64,000 nt of DNA from Clostridia bacterium. Lineage in GTDB: Bacteria > Bacillota > Clostridia > Oscillospirales > CAG-382. The notes beneath the pieces are model-generated. The model had not been told where the DNA came from, ran no database searches, and worked only from the letters and a program-made list of their open reading frames with translations. This document shows positions 1 through 8,739 of the stretch, piece after piece. Positions within the stretch are counted from its first letter, which is position 1. Every line of letters begins with the position of its first letter. The position numbers and the translations under genes were made by a program. The DNA lies in NCBI GenBank assembly GCA_017399965.1, contig JAFQAP010000026.1, positions 51,196 to 115,195 on the forward strand. Direction: 5' to 3'.

Positions 1-930
1 ATACTGTTTATCCCCATAGTTACATATAATCGTTTTACGGATAAAGACGGCAAGGATTACTCCGTGCTTTCCCACGATATAATAGATGATATGACCGTGG
101 ATATGGTAGGGGATCCTGCCCGCTTTGAAACCATAAAGCAGGAATACCACGCTACCGCAAACCACCGCCTTCCCGCGAATTATCACGTTAGGGATTATGT
201 AAACGATGCTGTCTCCCTTGCAAAGCGCATTACCGCAATAAAAGGGGATGCAAAGCTGTGGTTTTCCGTTCCTTCCGCAGAAAATTTCCACGCACTTACC
301 CATCTTTTTGCACCTGCGTGGGCAGATACCGTGGATATGATAAAAAACGCACTGCCCGATGAACTGTGGCAAAATAATGTTTTGGGCATATATTATGCAG
401 GGGAGGATATCGTTACCGCAGGTTACACCCGTTTTGATAACGACAAGCCCGAGGACGATTTTAACAACCCCATCGTATATTCCATGCGCGTGGTTTCCGA
501 TAAGGTTCACGGCTACGGAAAGAAAATGCTTTGGATCCCTTATTACCACGAAGCGTCGTCCTCTTCCAAGAATCTGGGACACGTGCTCAATCTTACAGAT
601 ATTTTTGATGTTGCCATAATCCAGCCCTCCCATTTCTTTAATACCGCACGCAAGGATGAAATGCGGGTAGTGCCCGAATGTGTGGAAAAGCAGGCAGTGG
701 TGGATATAGAACATAATATAATAGGAAGCAAAAAAACTTCCCGCACGGAAATAGGCTTTGAAATGGAAATCGACGCCCAGTTTTACGAAAAAGAAGGCTA
801 TGCGGAAAGATATTATGATTACGAAAAAGCCTTCGGGCGTTTTGTGGGCAAATATCCCACCGCATATTACGCCGGCACACCTCAAACCCTGCTCAGATCA
901 TTGGATATAATAGAGAAATTTTATAAATAA
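1..930 (+). CDS. DUF4855 family protein, 5'-truncated by window edge
   Basis: The reading frame is open from base 1 (ATA) to the TAA at 928-930, so the N-terminus lies outside the window and about 309 residues are visible. It shares short landmarks with the complete DUF4855 protein at 46489: LWIPYY here versus VWIPYY there, IIQPSHFFN versus CLQPNYMFN, and LGIYYAGED versus YGFYWFEE. In that family these sit on the strands of a predicted TIM-barrel-like, glycoside-hydrolase-like fold; no catalytic activity is established to my knowledge. No dockerin, transmembrane anchor or other C-terminal module follows the core here. A GTG at 64 could be mistaken for a start, but homologous-looking sequence continues upstream of it. 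The gene ends in a strong terminator, so it is not co-transcribed with the transporter downstream. Function unknown. Confidence 0.7.
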   Translation: MLFIPIVTYNRFTDKDGKDYSVLSHDIIDDMTVDMVGDPARFETIKQEYHATANHRLPANYHVRDYVNDAVSLAKRITAIKGDAKLWFSVPSAENFHALTHLFAPAWADTVDMIKNALPDELWQNNVLGIYYAGEDIVTAGYTRFDNDKPEDDFNNPIVYSMRVVSDKVHGYGKKMLWIPYYHEASSSSKNLGHVLNLTDIFDVAIIQPSHFFNTARKDEMRVVPECVEKQAVVDIEHNIIGSKKTSRTEIGFEMEIDAQFYEKEGYAERYYDYEKAFGRFVGKYPTAYYAGTPQTLLRSLDIIEKFYK

Positions 931-940
931 AAGAAGTTTT

Positions 941-975
941 AACGCCGCGCAGCCACAAAAACCGCGGCGTTTTTT
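941..975 (+). terminator. Rho-independent terminator of the DUF4855 gene
   Basis: The arm AACGCCGCG at 941-949 pairs with CGCGGCGTT at 963-971 around a 13-nt loop and runs into a T-tract. It lies 10 bases after the stop codon. The rest of the 931-1237 gap holds only this terminator, an AT-rich stretch and the promoter and leader of the next operon. Confidence 0.9.
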
Positions 976-1077
976 CATTATTTATACACGTTTTGCATAA
1001 AAAAGAGCGTATAAAGACAAATTTATGATAATTTATAAGAAATTGGTTGTAAAAAATAATAATTTCTCATAAACAAA

Positions 1078-1106
1078 TTGACATTTTAAAAATAATGTGT
1101 TATAAT
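1078..1106 (+). promoter_or_regulatory. Promoter of the oligopeptide transporter operon
   Basis: TTGACA at 1078-1083 and TATAAT at 1101-1106, both perfect consensus, are separated by exactly 17 bases, preceded by AT-rich sequence. Transcription should start near 1113, leaving a leader of about 125 nt that contains a small hairpin (GTTCC/GGAAC near 1190-1205) and ends in AAGGAG at about 1221. This predicts very strong sigma-A transcription of the lipoprotein gene. Confidence 0.88.
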
Positions 1107-1237
1107 ACGTACCGAATAGTTTCTGAGTGTAAGAAACGTATATGCTATATGCAGCTATCTTCGGTAAAAGTTGCCTATAACATATTCGTTCCTTCGTAGG
1201 AACTATTATAAAAAAATTTTAAGGAGAAACCACAAAG

Positions 1238-3784
1238 ATGAAAAAGTATTCTTCAATTCTTGCTTTAGTGCTTGCAGTTGTTATGCTTTTTGCTCTCACT
1301 GCTTGCCAGCCCGGTGATGACACAAGCAACGTGTCTAAGGAAGCAGGCGATACATCCGAAACTGAGATCGTTGTAGAAAAGTTCGAAGGCGATTTCACCT
1401 GGAAGGATTCCGTATCTACCCTTGCTACCAACTGGAACCCCCACACCTATGAAACTGCAGACGATTCTTATCCTCTCGATTTTATCGTTAGCGGTCTCTA
1501 CACCTTCGTTTTCAACGATGCACTTAACCCCGTTGAAGGCAAGGATCCCTATTCCGGTTACGTTATCGTACCCGAAATGGCAGCTGCTATGCCCGTAGAT
1601 GTTACCGAAGACATCAAGGAGTCTCATCCTCAATTCAACATTCCCGAGGATGCAACCAAGGGCTACGCTTACGTTATCGACCTCAATCCTAACGCTAAGT
1701 GGGAAGACGGCACCCCCATCAATGCAGACACTTACGTGTACTCCATGGAAAAGCTGTTCAATTCCGAACTTCTTAACTACCGCGCTACCGACTATATGGA
1801 TGGCGACCTCGCTATCGCAGGCGGTAGAGATTACTACAACAGCGGCAGAACCGTTTGGGAAGCAAACTCCGCAGACGGCGCAGCTATGAACTTCGCTTTT
1901 GCTGACCTCGTAAAGGGCGATGACGGCGTATACACCACCGCTGACGGCGTTAAGGTATACTTCGGTCTTACCGCAGGCTACGCTTGGATGGGCGGCGACG
2001 CTCTTGCAGACTATGCAGGCTACTTCCCCGAAGGCGTATATGCTTCTCTTGAAGCTCTCGCTAACGACGAAGGCTATGTTCCCGTAACCGACGAATCTAT
2101 CGCACTTCTCTATTCCTTCACCGGTTCCGATGTTTGGGGCAACGAATCTGAGGCTGACCTCGGCTACTACGTATCCTACCAGAAGACCTACGAAGAGTTC
2201 GCATTTGAAAACGTTGGTATTATCAAGACCGGCGATTACCAGATCACTCTCGTACTCGAGAAGTCCCTCACCGGCTTCTACCTCCTTTACAACCTTTCCG
2301 GCAACTGGATCGTATACGAAGATCTTTACGAATCCTGCCTTAAGAAGGAAGGCGACACCTACCTTTCTACTTACAACACCAGCGTAGAGACCACCAAGTC
2401 CTACGGTCCTTACAAGCTTGTTTCCTACCAGGAAGACAAGGCTATGCGCTTTGAAAAGAACGAAAACTGGTTCGGTTATACCGACGGCAAGCACATCTAC
2501 TGCGATCCCGAAGATGGCAAGTACTATCCTATGTACCAGACCACCGCAGTTGACTGCCAGGTAGTTGCAGAAGCTGAAACCAGAAAGCTTATGTTCCTTA
2601 AGGGCGAACTTATGGGTTACGGCCTCCAGGCTGATGACTACGATAGCTACCGCAGCTCCGAATACTGCTATGCTACTCCCGCAACCGCAACCTTCTTCCT
2701 TATCCTTAACGGTCACGGCGAAGCTATCGCTACCCGTGAAGCAGCTGAAGATTTTGACCAGACCAAGCAGGATCTCGAAACCCTCCAGCTCACCTCCTTC
2801 AAGCAGGCTCTTGCTCTCTCTTATGATAAAGACCTGTTCGCTTCCACCGTATCTCCCGCTCGTTCCGGTGCTTTCGGTATGATAGGCTCCGCTTATGTAT
2901 ACGATCCCGATACCGGTGCTAAGTACCGCGATACCGACCAAGCTAAGAAGGCTCTCTGCGAATTCTACGCAGTTGACATTTCCAAGTTCGATTCTCTCGA
3001 CGCAGCTGTTGAGTCCATCACCGGTTACGACGTTGAAGGCGCACGCGAATTCTTCAAGAAGGCATTTGATGAAGCTATCGAAAAGGGTTACATCACCGAT
3101 ACTGATAACGACGGCAAGTCCGATCAGGCTATCAAGATCGAGTATGCAATTTCTTCCGATTCCGACTTCATGACCACCACCATCAACTACCTCAATAACA
3201 CTCTCGCAGAAGTTATTAAGGGTACTCCTTTTGAAGGCAAGATCGAGTTCTACAAGTCTGCTGAATACGGCAACGAATGGTCCAACAAGATCAAGTCCGG
3301 TATGTCCGACACCGTTCTCGGCGGTTGGTCCGGCTCTGCTCTTAACCCCTTCTCTCTTACCGACCTCTACGTTAACCCCTCTCGTGCATACGACGCAGCT
3401 TGGTTCAATCCCGAAGCTTACGATCTCACCATCAAGATTAATGATGAAGACGTAACTCTCAACCTCAAGCAGTGGTCCGACGCTCTCAACGGCGCAGCAG
3501 TAGAAGTTGACGGTAAGACCTACAACTACGGCGACGGTCAGGCAGACATCGAAGTTCGTCTCGAAATCCTTGCAGCTTTCGAAACTGCAATCCTCAAGAA
3601 CTTCAACTACCTGCCCATGCTGGAAGACGGCTCCATGGCACTTCTTTCTCAGCAGGTTTACTACGTAGTTGAAGAATACAACCCTGTTATGGGTCGTGGC
3701 GGCATCGCTTACACCAAGTACAACTTCAACGACACCGAATGGGCTGCATTCGTTGAAGAACAGGGCGGCGAGCTTAAGTATTAA
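1238..3784 (+). CDS. Peptide ABC transporter substrate-binding lipoprotein (SBP_bac_5 family), enlarged
   Basis: The 848-residue product has a lipoprotein signal (hydrophobic run then LTAC with the lipid-modified Cys at about residue 23), followed by an acidic linker and a family 5 extracellular solute-binding domain. Typical OppA/DppA proteins are 500-600 residues, so this one is about 250 longer. It should capture peptides outside the membrane and deliver them to the permeases encoded next. The start is fixed by AAGGAG about 10 nt upstream. It is the first gene after a consensus promoter, and codon use is very uniform (AAG, TAC, ACC, GGC favoured), as in highly expressed genes. A strong stem-loop pair separates it from the permease genes, the usual way to obtain excess binding protein. 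Substrate specificity cannot be read from the sequence. Confidence 0.9.
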   Translation: MKKYSSILALVLAVVMLFALTACQPGDDTSNVSKEAGDTSETEIVVEKFEGDFTWKDSVSTLATNWNPHTYETADDSYPLDFIVSGLYTFVFNDALNPVEGKDPYSGYVIVPEMAAAMPVDVTEDIKESHPQFNIPEDATKGYAYVIDLNPNAKWEDGTPINADTYVYSMEKLFNSELLNYRATDYMDGDLAIAGGRDYYNSGRTVWEANSADGAAMNFAFADLVKGDDGVYTTADGVKVYFGLTAGYAWMGGDALADYAGYFPEGVYASLEALANDEGYVPVTDESIALLYSFTGSDVWGNESEADLGYYVSYQKTYEEFAFENVGIIKTGDYQITLVLEKSLTGFYLLYNLSGNWIVYEDLYESCLKKEGDTYLSTYNTSVETTKSYGPYKLVSYQEDKAMRFEKNENWFGYTDGKHIYCDPEDGKYYPMYQTTAVDCQVVAEAETRKLMFLKGELMGYGLQADDYDSYRSSEYCYATPATATFFLILNGHGEAIATREAAEDFDQTKQDLETLQLTSFKQALALSYDKDLFASTVSPARSGAFGMIGSAYVYDPDTGAKYRDTDQAKKALCEFYAVDISKFDSLDAAVESITGYDVEGAREFFKKAFDEAIEKGYITDTDNDGKSDQAIKIEYAISSDSDFMTTTINYLNNTLAEVIKGTPFEGKIEFYKSAEYGNEWSNKIKSGMSDTVLGGWSGSALNPFSLTDLYVNPSRAYDAAWFNPEAYDLTIKINDEDVTLNLKQWSDALNGAAVEVDGKTYNYGDGQADIEVRLEILAAFETAILKNFNYLPMLEDGSMALLSQQVYYVVEEYNPVMGRGGIAYTKYNFNDTEWAAFVEEQGGELKY

Positions 3785-3834
3785 TTTAAGCTTTAACTAC
3801 AATTATTAGGCACGGAACGTCTTTTCCGTACTTT

Positions 3835-3905
3835 CGTGCAGGGGCATCTTAATGTCCCTGCACGCAATATAATACCGGAGCGAGAGTGTTCCGGTATTAT
3901 ATTGC
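3835..3905 (+). other. Two adjacent intercistronic hairpins after the binding-protein gene
   Basis: The first hairpin pairs CGTGCAGGG (3835-3843) with CCCTGCACG (3856-3864). The second is a perfect 16-bp stem, 3864-3879 with 3890-3905, around a 10-nt loop. Neither is followed by a T-tract, so they are better read as RNA-stabilising or partial read-through structures that raise the lipoprotein level over the permeases than as full terminators. Confidence 0.75.
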
Positions 3906-3973
3906 TATATGCCAACAATATTAAACGGCGCCTTTTTTAAAAATGTTTCCGTTTAAACACCGGAGGAAAATTT

Positions 3974-4927
3974 ATGCTTAAATACGTTATACAAAGAGTC
4001 GTGCTCATGCTGGTTACATTGTTTATAATAACCGGTATGTGCTTTATACTTATCCGAATGCTGCCTCCCGCAACCGTTTCGCCCGAGGACCCTCATGCAG
4101 AGATAGTCGAGCTGAGACGTGAAGCGCTGGGCTACAATAAACCCCTGCTTGTACAGTTCGGCATTTTCCTCAAGAGTGTATTCACAAAGTGGGACTGGGG
4201 TGTTTCGGACAAGCTGTACGTAGGCAGAGACGTATTCCAGATGCTGTATCAAAAGATGCCTGCTACAGTGCTTGTTAACCTGTATTCAATTTTGATCAGT
4301 ATACCAATAGGTATTATACTGGGTATTATTGCCGCTTTAAAGAAAAACACCTGGATCGACCATACCATTTCAACGCTTACGATGGTGGTAATTTCGGTTC
4401 CGTCATTCGTTTATGCTTTCGTTATCCAGTACTTATTCTCATATAAATTGGGCTGGTTTCCCTTCCTTATGAAGGCGGGTACGGACTATTTCTCTTGGGA
4501 AATGTTCGTTTCCATGATCCCTGCAATAATGTCGCTTTCCTTCGGCGTTATCGCCGGCTTTACCAGAACCACCCGTGCAGAGCTTACCGAAGTGCTTACC
4601 AGCGAATTTATGCTGCTTGCCCGCACAAAGGGTCTTACAAAAGCTCAGGCTACAGTTCGCCACGCTTTCAGAAACTGTATGGTAGTTGTTCTGCCCTCTA
4701 TTTTCGGTAGCTTTATCGGTGTAATGTCCGGTTCTCTTATTATCGAAAAGATATTCTCCATCCCCGGTGTTGGTCAGCTGTATATCAACTCTATAAATGC
4801 GCCCGACTATCCTATGTTTATTATGAATACTTTCTTCTATACCAGCATAGGTCTTGCCGCAAGTATCGTAGTTGACCTCAGCTATGGCTTTATCGACCCC
4901 AGAATCCGTATGGGTTCCAAAAAATAA
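3974..4927 (+). CDS. Oligopeptide/dipeptide ABC transporter permease (OppB/DppB family)
   Basis: The 317-residue membrane protein begins with MLKYVIQRV, the typical OppB/DppB N-terminus, followed by a first transmembrane helix (residues about 9-30) and five more. The coupling (EAA-like) loop that touches the ATPase is visible as ARTKGLTKAQ near residues 215-225. C-terminal residues include PGVGQLYINSI, common in this family. The length matches the family norm of 305-340, unlike the other members of this operon. A GGAGG-type site precedes the ATG. It forms the translocation channel with the next gene's product. Confidence 0.93.
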   Translation: MLKYVIQRVVLMLVTLFIITGMCFILIRMLPPATVSPEDPHAEIVELRREALGYNKPLLVQFGIFLKSVFTKWDWGVSDKLYVGRDVFQMLYQKMPATVLVNLYSILISIPIGIILGIIAALKKNTWIDHTISTLTMVVISVPSFVYAFVIQYLFSYKLGWFPFLMKAGTDYFSWEMFVSMIPAIMSLSFGVIAGFTRTTRAELTEVLTSEFMLLARTKGLTKAQATVRHAFRNCMVVVLPSIFGSFIGVMSGSLIIEKIFSIPGVGQLYINSINAPDYPMFIMNTFFYTSIGLAASIVVDLSYGFIDPRIRMGSKK

Positions 4928-4964
4928 GAAAGAAAGGAGAAATTTTTGCTGCTTTTGCAGTTGA

Positions 4965-6566
4965 ATGTGTGTAATTATGGATAACAACGTTTATGAACAT
5001 ATACCTGCCGAGCAATTTGAGTTTCAGCAGCTTAATGCAGAGCTTCACGACCAAAAGCTTGAGACAAAATCCAGAGGCTATTTCGCAGATGCGATGATAC
5101 GCTTCAAGAAGAATAAGTCTTCCGTTGTTGCCGCTTGGATAATTTTGTTTCTGGTAATGTTTTCTATCATTTCTCCTCTTGTTTCGGGAATCGATGTCCG
5201 CCATATGGATACGGTTTATAAGAGCCATCCGCCCTTTATAAAGGCTGTCGCAGATAAGTTTTCCGATCGGAATTGGTGCTTCTGGGACGGCGGCTATACT
5301 CACGAAAGCCAGTCCGAAAGCCAGCTCCTTGTTTGGGAAGCGATCGGTATGGAGACCGGTCTTAACCCCGTTAACCGCGTTATAAGCGAAACTGTTCAGA
5401 AAGAAAAATACCGCGGCCAGTGGCGTGACGTTAAGTATTATACTATCGAAAACAACAAGTATTACGAGCGCGGTGTTGTTTACCGTACCGTTTCTTATGA
5501 AGAATTCCAGCGTATTCAGGATTTCCAGAATGAATCCGGAATTCAGGTTATTTATCCTTACGTAGAATCAAAGGATATTAACGATATCAAGGATAATCCC
5601 AACATCTGGTATCAGGTTAAGGATGCCAAGGGCACTCCCGTTGTGGATGCAGACGGCAATCTTATTCCCGCATACTCCACCAACCCCGCTCTTCTTCAGT
5701 ATAAGGAATATGAAGGCGATGATCTCGTTACCGTCGAAGTTCCTTATAACAGCCTTCGTATCGAAAGCGACCCCGGTAACTATATGTACGGTTACGTAAG
5801 ATCCGGCTCCGTTACCATCCGTGTGTGCTATTTCACTTATTATCAGTATATCAACGAAGGACGTTTGCCCAATTATATATTCGGTACAAACTCTCTCGGT
5901 CAGGACCTGTTCACCGCTATCGGTGTAGGCGCCCGTTTCTCTCTCATCTTTGCGGTTGCGGTTTCCGCTATCAACCTTTGCATCGGTGCGGTATACGGCG
6001 CTATCCAGGGTTATTACGGCGGTTGGATCGACCTTTTCCTCGACCGTGTATCCGATATTCTCAGCGGCGTTCCCTTTATCGTTGTTGCAACCTTGTTTAA
6101 GCTGCATCTTGCCGACAAGGTTGGTATCGTACCTTCATTTATATTTGCATTCGTTTTAACCGGATGGATCGGTATGGCTGCCCTTACAAGAAAGCAGTTC
6201 TACCGCTTCAAGGGTCAGGAATTCGTTCTTGCCGCAAGAACTCTCGGTGCTTCCGACTGGCGTCTTATGTTCAAGCACGTATTCCCCAACTCCCTCGGTA
6301 CCATCGTAACAAGCTGTGCTTTGGTTATCCCCGGTGTTATTAATTCCGAAACAAACCTTACTTACCTGGGTATTATCAACCTTCAGGAAGTATTCGGAAC
6401 ATCTATCGGTGTTCTTTTGTCCCAGGGTCAGACATCTATGACATCTGCACCCCACGCAATGGTGTTCCCCGCAGTATTCATCGCGCTTCTGCTGATCTCC
6501 TTCAACCTCTTCGGTAACGGACTCAGAGATGCGTTTAACCCGTCTATGAGAGGAGTTGAGGACTGA
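4965..6566 (+). CDS. Oligopeptide/dipeptide ABC transporter permease (OppC/DppC family) with large extracytoplasmic insertion
   Basis: The product is 533 residues if translation starts at ATG 4965, or 529 from ATG 4977; an in-frame TGA at 4962 rules out anything longer. The nearest Shine-Dalgarno (AAAGGAGA, 4933-4940) is unusually far from both. OppC/DppC proteins are normally about 300 residues. Here the N-terminal cytoplasmic segment and TM1 (near residues 50-75) are followed by about 220 extra residues before the family landmark FGTNSLGQD and the remaining transmembrane helices. The insert would lie outside the membrane, facing the lipoprotein. The coupling loop ARTLGASDWRLMFKHVFPN is intact. 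The gene ends just before the ATPase gene, so translation is probably coupled. Confidence 0.9.
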   Translation: MCVIMDNNVYEHIPAEQFEFQQLNAELHDQKLETKSRGYFADAMIRFKKNKSSVVAAWIILFLVMFSIISPLVSGIDVRHMDTVYKSHPPFIKAVADKFSDRNWCFWDGGYTHESQSESQLLVWEAIGMETGLNPVNRVISETVQKEKYRGQWRDVKYYTIENNKYYERGVVYRTVSYEEFQRIQDFQNESGIQVIYPYVESKDINDIKDNPNIWYQVKDAKGTPVVDADGNLIPAYSTNPALLQYKEYEGDDLVTVEVPYNSLRIESDPGNYMYGYVRSGSVTIRVCYFTYYQYINEGRLPNYIFGTNSLGQDLFTAIGVGARFSLIFAVAVSAINLCIGAVYGAIQGYYGGWIDLFLDRVSDILSGVPFIVVATLFKLHLADKVGIVPSFIFAFVLTGWIGMAALTRKQFYRFKGQEFVLAARTLGASDWRLMFKHVFPNSLGTIVTSCALVIPGVINSETNLTYLGIINLQEVFGTSIGVLLSQGQTSMTSAPHAMVFPAVFIALLLISFNLFGNGLRDAFNPSMRGVED

Positions 6567-6567
6567 T

Positions 6568-8739
6568 ATGGAAAATAAACTTCATGTAAAAGACCTTACC
6601 ATATCCTTCCGTACCTCCAACGGTAAGGTGCAGGCGGTTCGCGGCATAGATTTCGACCTTGCAAAGGGCGAAACTCTGGCTATCGTTGGCGAATCCGGTT
6701 CCGGTAAGTCTGTTACCTCCAAGGCGATCCTCGGCATTCTCGCAGGTAACTCTATTATCGAGGGCGGCGAGATCATTTACGACGGTAAAGATCTTCTTAA
6801 AATAAGCGAAGAGGATTTCCACAAGATCCGCGGCGATAAGATCGCTATGATCTTCCAGGATCCTATGTCCAGTCTTAACCCCATTATCAAGATCGGTAAG
6901 CAGCTTACCGAAGCTATGCTTCTTAAGGGCAAGGCAAGACAGCGTGAAAGCCGTGAGATATTTAACAGATATCTCAAAACTCTTGAAAAGAATATGATAC
7001 AGGCTTCCGCACAGGGCAATTCCGCAAAAGCCGCAGAACTTTCCAACAAGTGCAAATCCTTCGATAAATTCGAATATAAGCACCTTGAACTGGAAAATAA
7101 GTATAACGTGGCTCACGAATCTGCTACTCAGGCAGTGGCTGATATCGAAGATATCCTGTTTGAAATAAGCAAAAACGCTTTTTCTGACGGCGCATACCGT
7201 ATAAAGAGCCTTAAATCTATGGCGCTTGCCTCCGTAAACGATTGGGTTGTTTCCGGCAAAAAAGCAGAAGAGCTTGTTGCCTTCGCTCAGCCTCTTCCCG
7301 CACTTTTCTCCCGCGCCAAGAAGTCCGGCGATTACGCTGAACTTGTTTCCAATATTGAAAAGATAAACGCTATTCTCAAAGATGCTGTTGCGCTGGCTCA
7401 GCCCAACTTCTTTGCAATGGGCTATTATCTTACCTTCTCCGGCAAGAACGAGCTTCCCAAGCAGCCCGTAGAAGAGCTTAACGTTACCCTCCGCAAGTAT
7501 CTGGATGATAACTTTATGCTTTCCTTTATCGAGGATGCAAAGCAGGCACTTATATACTCCGCAAATGTTTCCAAAAAGGAAATGCTGGAGGCGATCTCAC
7601 TGCTGAACGAAAACAAAAAGGTATATCAGCAGGAGATCCTTGATAAGAAACAGGCCAATTCCGTTTGCCAGCGTCTTACCAAAGAGGTAATGGAAACGAT
7701 CGACCCCCTTAACACCAAGAAAGACAGCCTTATATATACCTTCGGCACCGGTCTTAAGAACGAGATCGACAAGTATTTCGGCGGTATAGTAAAGAACGCA
7801 AAGGAAATCAAGCGTTACAACAAGCAAAAGGCAGATTACGATAAACGTGTTGCAAGAGGCAAGGAGCCCGATTGGAAGGTAGTTCCCGCTTCTATAACCG
7901 ATCTTGAGCTTGCCAAAAAGAATATGGTCCACCAGATCGAGCGTACGGTTGCTCATCTTGAAACTCTCGTTACCGCTGTTGATACCCGCGATTACGATGC
8001 AGAGACTGTTGCGCTTATAGATTTTCTTAAGGCAAACGCTTCCGGCGTTGTTAACAAGGTTACCAAGAGCATTGCAAAGGCAAGAGCTATAAAGCTTATG
8101 AAGGAAGTTGGTATTTCCGAACCTCGTAAGAGATATAAGCAGTATCCCTTTGAATTCTCCGGCGGTATGAGACAGCGTATAGTTATCGCTATCGCTCTTG
8201 CCGCAGACCCCGATATCCTTATCTGCGACGAGCCTACCACCGCTTTGGACGTTACTATTCAGTCTCAGATACTTGAGCTTATCAACGACCTTAAGCGTGA
8301 AAGACAGCTTTCCATTATATTCATTACCCATGACCTCGGCGTTGTTGCTAATATGGCAGACCGTATCGCGGTAATGTACGCAGGTAAGATAGTAGAATAC
8401 GGTACTTCCGAAGACATATTCTATTCTTCCGCACATCCTTATACCTGGGCATTGCTTTCCTCTATGCCCGACCTTGATACAAACGAGAAACTGGACGCTA
8501 TTCCCGGTACTCCTCCGAATATGATCTATCCTCCTGTAGGCGATGCGTTTGCCGCAAGAAACAAGTATGCAATGAAGATAGATTTCGAGCGCCAGCCTCC
8601 TATGTTCAAGATTTCCGATACACACTATGCGGCAACCTGGCTGTTGCATCCCGATGCACCTAAGGTTGATCCTCCCAAGACCATACTCGACCGTATTGCA
8701 AGAATGAAAGAAAAGAGAGGTGTTGAAAATGAGCAATAA
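6568..8739 (+). CDS. Oligopeptide ABC transporter ATP-binding protein (OppD/DppD family) with about 370-residue insertion
   Basis: The product is 723 residues against about 330 for OppD. Walker A (GESGSGKS, residue 40 on) and the Q-loop (FQDPMSSLNP, about 96) are followed by a long charged, helical segment before the signature SGGMRQR (about 531), Walker B (LICDEP) and the switch His (ITHDLGVV). In ordinary family members the Q-loop and signature are about 60 residues apart. The C-terminal Opp-type oligopeptide domain (HPYTWALL, IPGTPPNM) is present, but the usual Cys-rich Fe-S motif is not apparent: the segment after GDAFAARNKYAMK has no cysteines. The start is ATG 6568, 13 nt after AGGAG; the upstream TTG at 6556 overlaps that site and is unlikely. 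All ATPase motifs are intact. Confidence 0.9.
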   Translation: MENKLHVKDLTISFRTSNGKVQAVRGIDFDLAKGETLAIVGESGSGKSVTSKAILGILAGNSIIEGGEIIYDGKDLLKISEEDFHKIRGDKIAMIFQDPMSSLNPIIKIGKQLTEAMLLKGKARQRESREIFNRYLKTLEKNMIQASAQGNSAKAAELSNKCKSFDKFEYKHLELENKYNVAHESATQAVADIEDILFEISKNAFSDGAYRIKSLKSMALASVNDWVVSGKKAEELVAFAQPLPALFSRAKKSGDYAELVSNIEKINAILKDAVALAQPNFFAMGYYLTFSGKNELPKQPVEELNVTLRKYLDDNFMLSFIEDAKQALIYSANVSKKEMLEAISLLNENKKVYQQEILDKKQANSVCQRLTKEVMETIDPLNTKKDSLIYTFGTGLKNEIDKYFGGIVKNAKEIKRYNKQKADYDKRVARGKEPDWKVVPASITDLELAKKNMVHQIERTVAHLETLVTAVDTRDYDAETVALIDFLKANASGVVNKVTKSIAKARAIKLMKEVGISEPRKRYKQYPFEFSGGMRQRIVIAIALAADPDILICDEPTTALDVTIQSQILELINDLKRERQLSIIFITHDLGVVANMADRIAVMYAGKIVEYGTSEDIFYSSAHPYTWALLSSMPDLDTNEKLDAIPGTPPNMIYPPVGDAFAARNKYAMKIDFERQPPMFKISDTHYAATWLLHPDAPKVDPPKTILDRIARMKEKRGVENEQ

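Noticed and set aside
1113..1237. Possible riboswitch in the transporter leader
   Set aside because: Only one small hairpin is evident, with no terminator/anti-terminator pair and no known aptamer core that I recognise.
1265..2941. Antisense open frame of 558 codons under the binding-protein gene
   Set aside because: Shadow of strongly biased codon use in a highly expressed gene; no ribosome site and unnatural composition.
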